A model generated the notes under the pieces. It was not told the DNA's origin, ran no database searches, and saw nothing but the letters and a program-made list of their open reading frames with translations. From NCBI GenBank assembly GCA_003255025.1, contig QANY01013726.1, forward strand, positions 272,937 to 336,936: 64,000 nucleotides of DNA, read 5' to 3'. The translations under genes and the position numbers were made by a program. Below, piece after piece: positions 34,515-44,123 of this stretch. Position 1 is the stretch's first letter, and every line of letters starts with the position of its first letter. The stretch is from Datisca glomerata. Lineage: Eukaryota; Streptophyta; Magnoliopsida; Cucurbitales; Datiscaceae.

Positions 34515-35115
34515 ATCCTTAAATGTGAGAAAACTCACAGGAAGATCGTTGATATTCACTTATGTAAAGGATTTTACATAATTGTTGATAAGAGAAGAGA
34601 GGGAGGGCAGTGCCTTTAGTTGAGGTTTGCTTAGGTCTTTTTTTAGCCCCTCTTTTTATTTTACATGAGCATGTATTTGTAGGCCTTACAATAATAAGAA
34701 TAATAAAAAGTGGATGATCACATCCCCTATGCTTTCGGCTGATGGGATTACTTTTAAACGTGGGCTCATTTACTCTTCTCATTCCTTTCAGCTGTTTTGT
34801 TCTCAGCAACTCAATCAGTCATAGTCACTTTGTGGTTTCTTGTGGTTCAGGCCAATCAATTATAACCACTTGACTGTCAATCTGAACCCTCATTTCTGTT
34901 CTGATGTTTTGTCATGTCCAGAAGGTAATGATTCTCCGTTCTCGAGATATCGGTCATCCGTTCCAGAAGCGATAGTCACTCGTTCCAGAAGTGATGGTCA
35001 CCCGTTCTAGAAATGATTGTACCCATTTTCCAGAAGTGATTGTCCCTCTTTCTGTACACGTGTCTTGGATGGTTTTCTTCCTGTTCAACAAACAAAAGAT
35101 GTGAGATTTACCACA
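34515..35115 (-). mobile_element. LTR of the same gypsy family as 20748, inverted
   Basis: On the minus strand it begins TGTGGTAAATCTCACATC at 35115 and continues with TTGAACAGGAAGAAAACC and CACGTGTACAG, matching the start landmarks of the LTR at 20748. It then runs through a minisatellite of CACTTCTGGAACG units (about 35050-34950) and the CAGATTGACAGTCAAGTGG block. No coding part of an element adjoins it, so it is a solo or truncated LTR. It starts within the last codons of the NB-LRR pseudogene. The far end (about 34515) is approximate and no TSD was found. Confidence 0.6.
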
Positions 35116-36652
35116 CATAAGGGTTGAAGGACGATTTTAGCATTGGGTTGGCCCCATTCCAGCGATTCCCAAATTTTCCTCTCAATTGTGATTCCTCGAA
35201 GAGAATGGGGAGGACACAGTTGACCTTGGGTATCCATAGGTAGATCGAGTGGTATTTTTTTTAGCATCGGGCATGACCATATGTCAAGTGTCTATAAAGA
35301 ATCACAAACCATCATTGAATTTCTTGGACATATGCTTCTTAATGTCGGGAGATTAATTAAGGATAATTCATATAATTTGGGAAGAGCGAACTTTACGAGA
35401 CCCTCATGCACATCTCCATCTTCATTACTTGATGTGCTGATATTATTTCCACCATTTCCTCACAATCGACGACTCTAATGGTTTCTAGGTTTCGAAGGTT
35501 GGATAGCATCTCAAGCGTTAACAGAACTTTCATTTTTCGAACAGCTTTCGATGCCAAGTTTTGCGAAGACACCGAAAGGCTCCAAATGGTACTTTCTGCG
35601 TCCCAATCAAAGCTCTTAAATAACAAGTATTTCAAGGCTTTCGAGAGGAGGTATGAGAGAAGTTGAAGAGTTCAAATATGTCATGTTATGACAACGAACA
35701 CTTTCTCAAATTTGTTACTGCATTCAGGGATTGGATATCACGTAAGCTAGTTATGTCTAAACAGGATTCCAAATTCAGTTGTTGAACGTCTTTGGGAAGC
35801 CTGACGACGTTTAGACTTTCGTCGACATTGTTGTTCCTTAAAATGACATATTTGTCATATTCTTGGACTATCCCAAAACAATCATTTTGTGTTCCTTCTG
35901 ATCCAACCAAAAATCGATAGTGGGTGAGACTTATCTCTCTCTCTCTTGCTCCATGTGTGTTACACATGCATTCATGCTATTAATGCCAACGAACTGTGAA
36001 AAGATTGAGATATCTCAACTCAATCAACTATTTTAAACCATCAACTTCAGTTATCTTTGTAGCGAAAAGACTTCGACTCCTTAACTTCTTCAATCTTCTC
36101 AATGAAGGAACATATTTTAATTGCCAACATTTTTTAGCCATAAAGCAACCAAGTTTACCAAATCAGACATTGAATCTGGCAATTTTTCTATTTTAGTGTC
36201 TGATAAATTGAGGATCTTCAACCCATGCAAATGCTCAAAGAACGAATTCTAGATGCTTAGTAATTCATTCTACTCTAACATCAACGTGGAGAGCTTGTGA
36301 CAACTTGGCGGTACACTTGGAGAGATTTCTGAAATATTAGTATTCATTAAAGACACCTTGCTAAGGTCATCTGATCATTTTTCCTCAGAAGATAACTCCT
36401 CCAATCGCAAACCAGCTTCCACCATGAATCGAGGAGCTATGCTTGTAATTTGTAGTACCATGTATCTTACCAAATCATGCATCCTTACACACTCAAAAGA
36501 TCTGTGATAACTCCAACAAAGTGGACCATTCCAGTCATAAGCTTTTTCTAGCAAACATGCATTTTAAAGACTATTCAACATTACATGACTCTCATCAAAC
36601 TGAGCTTGGATAGATTTCCCTTCCTCGATTATTCCCTCCATAATCAATAGAT
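35116..36652 (-). pseudogene. NB-LRR pseudogene, 3' half (LRR), right of the copia insertion
   Basis: Continues the gene broken at 41292. On the minus strand from 36652 it reads LLIMEGIIEEG, HVMLN, the MHD region RMHDLVRYM (about 36480), APRFMVEAGLRLEEL, and LRR pieces. A stretch follows that is collinear with the C-terminal half of the sister at 44124 (VVRLPKDVQQLNL about 35806, LEMLSNLRNLETIRV about 35500, PLDLPMDTQGQL about 35235). It ends at AKIVLQPLC near 35120. Several stops and frameshifts interrupt it, and the last codons are replaced by an LTR. Confidence 0.8.
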
Positions 36653-36657
36653 ATATC
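36653..36657. repeat. Target-site duplication ATATC, left copy
   Basis: ATATC directly before the 5' LTR; the same five bases follow the 3' LTR at 41287-41291. Confidence 0.9.
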
Positions 36658-37415
36658 TGTTGGAGAGAAAAGAAGAAGAGAAGAAAAATCAAAGAAAGAC
36701 TGAAAAGTGGATGAAAGCGTGTGATGTGAAATAGAGTGGGAATTTGTCCCACATTGGAAACTCAAAGATAGAATGTTGAGTTTATAAACTCAACATTCAT
36801 GCCCTGCGGAACCCCAAGGGGCTCCCCACATTTTGTGGGGAGGAGAGAACCTAGATGGCACATGGTCCTCCCTTCACACGCGTGCCGCCGTCCGGCCGGC
36901 TCGGCTCGTTACGGTCAAAAGATTTATTTTTGGATAAATTTTCTTTGATTTATTTGGAGAGGAAGAAAATATCTCCAAATAGAATCTGTAATTTGGCTTG
37001 CTCTCCAAGCTTTGAACGATATATTAGAATAGTGCATCACTAGCTTCAGTTTTTTAACACGAACACAAAAGGTCTTGCATATTGAGAGAAATACAAAATG
37101 AGTTCTGTGAGGGTCAGAGTGATCGGTTGCTGTATTCTGGTTTAGATCGTTATATCCTACAGAGACGATTCGTCGTAGTCTCCAAACACCATGTGGAGGA
37201 CGATTATTATTTTTAGGACATTGCTTTCGAGCAATCCTCGATCTACATCGTATTTTCAGTTCTAATTTTGCTGTAATCATTTTTCATTTTATTTGTTTAT
37301 TAGATCAGATAAATTTTACTGTAATCATTTCTGTTGCAATTACGTTGTAATCCTTCCTTATTTCTTTGTAATCGTTGGTTAATGAAAGCATCTTGTTCCA
37401 TCTCTACCCACAACA
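36658..37415 (+). repeat. 5' LTR of the copia element (758 bp)
   Basis: Contains a perfect 26-bp palindrome at 36772-36797 with TTTATAAA at its centre (a candidate TATA region) and a GC-rich patch near 36880-36910. It lacks about 80 bases present in the 3' LTR. Confidence 0.9.
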
Positions 37416-37433
37416 ATCTAAAGACAATAATTA

Positions 37434-39111
37434 TGGAACAATCTGCTGGAATCAAAACTCTGCATGCTGAGAGACCGGAAAAATTCAAAGGGGTTGACTT
37501 CAAACAATGGCAACAGAAGATGGTCTTCTATCTGACCACTCTCAACTAGCACATCTGCTGACGGGCGATATTCCTCCTGCACCGATGGAAGGACAATCGA
37601 AGGAACTAGCATCTGCACGGGAAGCCTGGATCCATTCGGATTTCCTTTGCCGAAACTATATCTTGAACGGCTTGGTAGACACCCTCTACAACGTCTACTC
37701 GTCATTCAAGACGGCTAAGGAACTGTGGCAAGCCTTGGAAAAGAAATACAAAACGGAGGATGCCGGAACGAAGAAATTTATCGTCGGAAAATTCCTGAAA
37801 TACGAGATGGATGATAAGAATACGGTAATCAGTCAAGTAGGGGAGTTGCAGATCATCTTCAACAACATGAAGGTCGAGGGTATGATCGTGAATGAATCGT
37901 TCCAAGTCGCGTCCATCATCGAGAAGTTACCGCCGTCATGGAAGGACTTCAAGAATTATCTGAAGCACAAACATAAGGAGCTTAGCATGGAGGATCTGAT
38001 TGTTCGGCTGAGGATAGAGGAGGACAACCGGAAAAATGAAAAGAAAGCGATGTAGGCAACCTACGGGATGAAAGCTAATGTAGTAGAAGGAAACAAATCT
38101 AATCCACCAGACAAGAAAAGGAAGACATCGATGAGCAATGCTCAAAACGGTAATTCAGATAAAGGCATTAAGGGAAGTTGCTGGGTGTGTGGTAAAGCCG
38201 GACATAAGGCAAAGGACTGCCGGTTTAAGAAAGATCAAAATGATAGTAACCAAACCCGTAACAGCGAAAAAATGAACCAAGCAAATATGATAGAGATAGA
38301 TGATCTCTGTGCAATGATTTTTGAGATCTGTATGGTCACTGACGCCAAGGAATGGTGGGTCGACACTGGTGCTACGAAGCACGTGTACAGTGACCAGACT
38401 ATCTTTTCAACTTATGCTGAGGTTGATAAAGATGAGGTTCTCTATATGGGGAACGCCTCAGAAGCTGCTGTTAAGGGAAAGGAAAAGGTTGTGCTGAATT
38501 TCACATCCGGAAAACAACTTACTTTCCAAGACGTCCTGCATGTGCCTGAAATTTGTAGAAATTTGGTTTCAGAATCTCTTTTATGTAAAAGTGGATTTAA
38601 GTTTTTCTTTGATACTGGCAAGTTTATTCTGACTAAGGGATGGATGTTTGTTGGGAAGGGTTATAGTTTTGATGGTCTTTTTAAACTTAATGTGTCTGCT
38701 GTAACCCCTACAATTATTAATAATAATTCTGATGCTTCTTCCGTCTATATCGCTGAACTTTCTAATATTTGGCATGCTAGATTAGGTCATGTTAATTTTT
38801 GTTCCTTACAACGTATGATTAATTTAGAACTTCTACCTAGATTTAACCTAGAAAAAGGAAATAAATGTGAAATATGCGTAGAATCTAAATTTGCAAGAAA
38901 ATCATTTAAATCTGTAGAGAGAACGAATGACCTACTTTATTTAATACATAGTGATATATGTGATTTAAAATTAACTCCTAGTAAGAGAGGTAGAAAATGT
39001 TTTGTTACATTTATTGATGATTTCAATAAATATTGCTATGTATATCTACTTCATTCAAAGGATGAAACTTTGGATATGTTTAAGACATACAAGTCTGAAG
39101 TTGAAAAATAA
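37434..39111 (+). pseudogene. Copia gag, protease and partial integrase
   Basis: Starts MEQSAGIKTLH at 37434. A one-base shift near 37545 moves into the frame that carries the gag body to 38052 (AREAWIHSDFLCRNYILNGL, LPPSWKDFKNYLKHK). One TAG (38053-38055) interrupts, then the same frame runs to 39108. The zinc knuckle CWVCGKAGHKAKDC lies at 38179-38220, the protease WWVDTGATKH at about 38353, pre-integrase WHARLGHVNF near 38770, and the integrase start HSDICDLKL...FVTFIDDFNKYC at about 38947-39037. After the stop at 39109 the integrase continues degenerate (SRGGEYDFN, NGVAERKSRTLK) to about 39290. Confidence 0.85.
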
Positions 39112-39299
39112 CTTGGTAAACATATCAAAGTGCTTAGATCTAGCCGGGGTGGAGAATATGACTTCAATATGCTGTCTGAACTCTGTGCTCTACATGGAAT
39201 TGTGCATTAGACTACAGCACTTTACACGCCTCAATAGAATGGGGTGGCTGAAAGGAAAAGTAGAACTCTGAAAAATATGGTGAACTGTATGTTGAACAG

Positions 39300-39844
39300 T
39301 TGGAAGGCTGGCAAGATATACAAGTAATCCTAGACGTGATCACTGGAATGCATTGGTGAGAGTACTAAGGTACTTAAAATTCATGATGAACTACGGACTG
39401 CATTACTCAACTTATCCACCGGTGATAGAAGGATTTAGTGATGCTAATTGGATATCAGACAGTTTAGAGGCTAAATTTACTAGTGGATATATGTTTACCT
39501 TAGGTGATGGAGCTATCTCATGGAGGTCTACTAAGCACACCTGTATAGCTCGTTCAACTATGGAATCAGAATTCATAGCATTGGACAAGGCTTATGAAGA
39601 AGCAGAATGGCTTAAGAATTTTCTGGAAGATATTCCAGTGTGGCCAAAACCAGTGTCAGCTATATGTGTCCACTGTGACAATATGGCTACAACCTTTAGA
39701 GCGAAAAATAATGTGTATAATGGTAAGTCTAGACATATTAGACGAAGACATAATACCATTAAGCAGTTGTTGTCCAATGGGGTGATTTCATTAGACTTTA
39801 TAAGGTCAAAGGAGAATCTTGTTGATCCTCTGACAAAAGGATTG
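39300..39844 (+). pseudogene. Copia RNase H, fused next to the truncated integrase
   Basis: From about 39302 the sequence reads GRLARYTSNPRRDHWNAL, then VRVLRYLKFMMNYGLHYS, the linker after reverse transcriptase. The RNase H domain is in one open frame to 39844: FSDANWISD, SWRSTKHTCIARSTMESEFIAL, HCDNMATT, SRHIRRRHNTIKQLL and a typical end LVDPLTKGL. The whole reverse transcriptase (about 1.5-2 kb in relatives) is missing, with the join at about 39300. Confidence 0.8.
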
Positions 39845-40472
39845 TGAAGGGAACTAATAAAACAAACATCAAGGGGAATGGGGCTAAAGCCTATTCAATG
39901 AATCATTCAGGTGGTAACCTAACCTAGTTGACTGGAGATCCCAAGATCTAGGTTCAATAGGCAAACTGGCAAGGATGATTCAAATTGAAACATTGAGAAA
40001 CCTATGGTTTCTTCCTGTTCCTATGATATGAAGATAGTGTGTTGTCTATCGACGTAAAAGGGTATATGTAAGTATTTAATGACATTGATGTTCTGCTTGC
40101 CAGATGAGTAGTGGCAAAATACTCTTAATCGTTGTCACTTATATGATAGTAGAAGTGGGGTCGCTTCTATAAGAGGTCTGAATGACTTAACCTCTCTAAA
40201 GCTCTTATGAAAGCGGGATATGTTCAGGACCAAAATGAATAAGATCATATGAACTCAGATGTATTAAGATGAGATATATGTGAAATTTGTTGTCTCGGTT
40301 TATCTCAGAGGAAGTTCAGTTCAAGAACGTAGTTCACTGTTCTTCAGAATAAATCCGATGAATTCTCAGTACGGAAGGTTCAAGTCCAAAAGACACCTCT
40401 CTTGATGCATATCTCATATGCTCTCTCTCATGTTGTTGTCTAGTTATGACACATTTCATTCATGTGGGGGAT

Positions 40473-41286
40473 TGTTGGAGAGAAAAGAAGAAGAGAAGAA
40501 AAATCAAAGAAAGACTAAAAAGTGAATGAAAGTGTGTGATGTGAAATAGAGTGGAAATTTGTCCTACATTATAAACTCAACATTCATGCCTTGGGGTTAG
40601 CCCCAAGGGGCACCCCACATTTTGTGGGGAAGAGGGAACCTAGATGGCACATGGTCCTCCCTTCACACGCGCGCGCCGCCGCCGCCGCCGTCCGTCCGGC
40701 TCGGCTCCGTTCGGTATGGTACGGTCGGATAAATTTTCTTTGATTTATTTGGAGAGGAAGAAAATATCTCCAAACAGAATCTGTAATTATCTGCAGAAGA
40801 TAATTAAAATATCTCTATTATCTCACAATATCATCAAAAATCTTATTCTAGTTTATCTGCACGTTTGGCTTGCTCTCCAAGCTTTGGACGATATATTAGA
40901 ATAGTGCATCATTAGCTTCGGTTTAGAACACGAACACAAAAGGTCTTGCATATTGAGAGAAATACAAAAGGAGTTCTGTGAGGGTGAGAGTGATCGATTG
41001 CTGTACTCTGGCTTAGATCGTTGTATCATGTAGAGATGATTCGTCGTAGTTTCCAAGCACCCTGTGAAGGACGATTATTGTCTTTAGGACATTGCTTTCG
41101 AGCAATCCTCGATCTAAATCATATTTTCAGTTCTAATTTTGCTGTAATCATTTTTCATTTTATTTGTTTATTAGATCAGATAAATTTTACTGTAATCGTT
41201 TCTGTTGCAATTACATTGTGATCGTTCCTTATTTATTTGTAATCCTTGGTTAATGAAAGCATCTTGTTCCATCTCTACCCACAACA
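40473..41286 (+). repeat. 3' LTR of the copia element (814 bp)
   Basis: Starts TGTTGGAGAG after the purine tract and ends CACAACA, followed by TSD ATATC (41287-41291). It has a (GCC)n patch at about 40670-40690, lacks the left arm of the 26-bp palindrome, and has about 80 extra bases near 40787-40866. The clear indels between LTRs point to an old insertion or to recombination with another copy. Confidence 0.9.
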
Positions 41287-41291
41287 ATATC

Positions 41292-42243
41292 AAGTCCTGT
41301 CTATTAATTTTGAAGTCTTCTGGATATAATGCACAACATAGTAAATGGTTTGGAAGTTTCTTATTTTTCAAGCAACCATAACTGAACTTCAACAACTCGA
41401 TTACATTTCTCCCTTTATCTTCGAGCTCTTTTGAATGCCTTCTCAATTTTTCAAGTGCATCCCTCCATTCATAAGCTTCTTTTATGCCCTCATACCATTA
41501 GCTACAGTGACAATTGCATCCATTTGAAGTAGAAGGTTCTGGGATTCCTATATCATGAAGATCGAATCTTTTCCATAAATCATCAAGGATAAGTAGATAA
41601 CTCTTCTTAGCTTGAAAAGGCTGCCAATAACTTTCCTGCACGGGAAGTTTCATCCTCCAACTTTGAGAGATCTAGATCCAACTTACAAGCAATGCCAGAT
41701 TGTAACTTATGAATATCGAATGCTTTTGATACGGTCACCCAAATCACTGTGCCAGATTTGTCCTTCGCTTCCATCAAAAGACGATGGTTGACTTGTTTCA
41801 TGATAGTTGTTTTTCCAATTCCTCCCATGCCACAGACACCAATTTTCATCTTCCTGTCATCCATTAGGCGATCCCAAATTTTTTGCATCATTCTTTGTGC
41901 TGTAGCCTCTCCAGCTAAATTTGCCACCGGTAGGATGCCCCCTCTACTTGGAGGCAAGAAAGCGATTGCATGAGTGAACTCACCACGGTTAATAAGCTTC
42001 TTAACTTCTTTCTTCAAATTCTTCACGTGTTTCCCACCTTTATCAAGTGCTAATATAGACCAGTTCCTTCTGCTGCATTAGCAACAACTCTCTTTTGTTT
42101 CTTCATCGCGGTTCACCATCTTCATTAGCTTGGCTAGTTGTTGGACTTGGATCTTGAAATCTTCTTTGTAGCATCTGTACTTCTTGGCTGTTACATTTGC
42201 TCAAATTCTCAAGCACCTCAATTAAATTGTCAATGTTAACCAT
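41292..42243 (-). pseudogene. NB-LRR pseudogene, 5' half, left of the copia insertion
   Basis: ATG at 42243 (MVNIDNLIEVLENLSKCNSQ). A frameshift near 42100 is followed by an open stretch (42026-41607) with KHVKNLKKEVKKLINRGEF, the P-loop GMGGIGKTT and RNBS-A VIWVTVS intact. A further shift precedes kinase-2 LLILDDLW (about 41600). RNBS-B through GLPL is deleted: GIPEPSTSNGC joins directly to a remnant of the VTVANGM region near 41510. RNBS-D CCALYPEDF is intact (41340-41310). The gene breaks at 41292 and resumes at 36652 beyond the copia element. Not functional. Confidence 0.85.
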
Positions 42244-42740
42244 TCCTATTTCAAAACATTAATTTTAAAAATTACTGAACCAACTTCAATTACATAAACT
42301 TATAATAAGAAGGTGAAAATAACAGAAAAAAAAAATATGACAGACGGTCGGTAGCACTTATTATATAGTTTGAGATAATTCAGTAGAAGCAGGGTCTTGC
42401 ACGATTCATAGTAACCTATTTCCAGACAAATCTAGTAGTTTTTCCTTTTTTTTATTTTAAAATTAATGCAACCCCCACCCCCCAAATCTACTAAAACAGA
42501 GCAGAGAATCAACTTCTATTGGGATGGATGACTCATGAGGGTGGAATGGAAAAGGAAAACAAGTATATTAGAAGAACCAAGGAAAAGAAGATACACAGAA
42601 TTTTGAAAGAGAAACTAGTAGATCGTAAGGACGCGTTTTGCAGCCAGGCCAGGATTGGCTTTTCGTGTTTATCAACAGTTTCTTCATTTTCAATAGCTTC
42701 ACGTGGGTGGAGTTCCCATTCTTTTGGCACTACCATTTAT
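42244..42740 (-). other. Leader of the split NB-LRR pseudogene
   Basis: Similar to the orphan leader at 50326-50920 in the blocks AACTTCTATTGGGATGGATG, ACACAGAATTTTGAAAGAGA and CGTTTTGCAGCCAGGCC. A deletion of about 120 bases at 42618-42635 removes the splice-donor region that is kept at 50703. Confidence 0.6.
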
Positions 42741-43400
42741 TGTACAGTTATGCAAGTGTCAAACCAAAAATAATATTGTCTTGTCTGATCTTTCAAAATA
42801 GTAGTCAAAACAGGTGTTAGCCACTTGTTAAAGAAATTTAAATGTGAGTATAAGTACTTACCTTCATAATAAATTATAGATATTTAAAAATCTAAGTAGT
42901 GAAACATATATAAGAATCAATAATCATTATGAACTACATTGATGCAATAGATCTAATCTTAGTGAGACTGCAAAAATAATAAATTTTAATTAATAATTGT
43001 ACATCGGCTAAATAATTGATTAAATTTTTAATGATAAAATGATGCATATTTTTATTTTAAAACATACTAATGAATGTAAAAATACAAATTTATAATTGAC
43101 TGACAAATCAATTAATCATTTAAATCTTTCTTAATTATTTAGTCATTATAGAATTACTCAAATTTAAAAATAATGCTAGAGCTATTTTTTTCTTTTTTTA
43201 GATAAATTGGAATGAACTCGAATTAAACAAACGAAATATTAGAATGAAGTCTATGTTGTGCAAAAACGATGAGTTCTGTAAGTCCAAGAATAATTTCTAG
43301 AGTAAATACTTACAAATCAACATGGCAAAAAGATATAAGCACAACATAAATAATGAAAATTATGAAAATATAAAAATGTTAATGATGAATCAAGCAGAAA
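42730..43400. repeat. Segmental duplication, copy A (pair with 57500-58400)
   Basis: Direct collinear similarity, for example ATTTATTGTACAGTTATGCAAGT versus ATTTATTGTATAGTTATGTAATT, continuing to the ATGCTAGAGCTATTTTTTTC region. A foldback repeat at 42985-43160 lies inside; copy B has a longer version of it. Confidence 0.75.
42985..43160. repeat. AT-rich foldback (MITE-like) element
   Basis: GGCTAAATAATTGATTAAAT near 43006 is matched in reverse complement by TCAATTAATCATTTAAATC...TTAATTATTTAGTC near 43105-43145. Similar AT-rich foldback structures occur near 57770-58155 and 49350-49540. Confidence 0.5.
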
Positions 43401-44123
43401 ATGGCAGACACATGCTTACACAACACATGCACATGCAAACACACAAAGAAGCACGAGAGAAATGGACACATTAAAAGAAGAGGCAAAGCAATTACACGAG
43501 AAGGACACTGAAAAGAAAGACACGCTGTCTTGGGAATGGTTACTTGCCACTTTGACATCCACCTAATAATTTATGGCAAATTTAAAATTTTCTAAATTTT
43601 ATTGGGCGTTAATATAACAAAAAAATTGAGTGATTCTAAATCAAGCATTCTGATTTTATTCACTGACAATTGAAAATGCTTTTCTTAGTGAGCATTCCAT
43701 TAGAGAAGAATTTTATTCACTGACTTTGCCTATAAAGAATGCGTATAAAGAACCCAAGGGTTCTACCTAGATTTTTAGAATCAAAACCATGGTACAAACA
43801 TCTGAGCCACTGACCCTAGAGAATGGCATTAGTAAATGATGTCTCCAAATAATACAATAGGCAGAATACTTGAATAAAACAACAATTATATTAAAAGTAA
43901 AAGACATGTATGCAATCTGCATGATAGATATATAACCTTTTTCAGAGAAGCAGTTTCACAAGCAATCTACTTTGTTTGTAATAACTTCCATCTGAGAAAA
44001 AAGCACTGAAGGACTAAGAAATAGATTAAATAACCCAAGAATTTAATATATGAATCATGCAACATAATATTCTTTTACCGGTTATAAATTCATTTTCTTC
44101 CAACATCAACAACTTTCTCTGTG
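43401..44123. other. Duplicated promoter-like piece and 3' flank of the full-length NB-LRR gene
   Basis: 43490-43660 resembles 47510-47660, the region upstream of the full-length gene. 43735-44123 is its 3' flank and is repeated at 59850-60265. No gene seen. Confidence 0.5.

Larger units (their letters stand above)
36658..41286 (+). mobile_element. Ty1/copia element lacking reverse transcriptase, inserted in an NB-LRR gene
   Basis: Complete LTR-to-LTR unit of 4,629 bp. The LTRs start TGTTGGAGAG and end CACAACA and are flanked by the TSD ATATC. The internal order is gag, protease, partial integrase, then directly RNase H. Most of the integrase and the reverse transcriptase are deleted, so it could only have moved with help from another element, if the deletion predates insertion. 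A polypurine tract (GTGGGGGAT) lies just before the 3' LTR. The bases after the 5' LTR (ATCTAAAGACAATAATT) do not match the usual tRNA-Met primer site. Confidence 0.9.

Noticed and set aside
37456..38382. Minus-strand frames within the copia element
   Set aside because: Antisense to gag; no homology visible.
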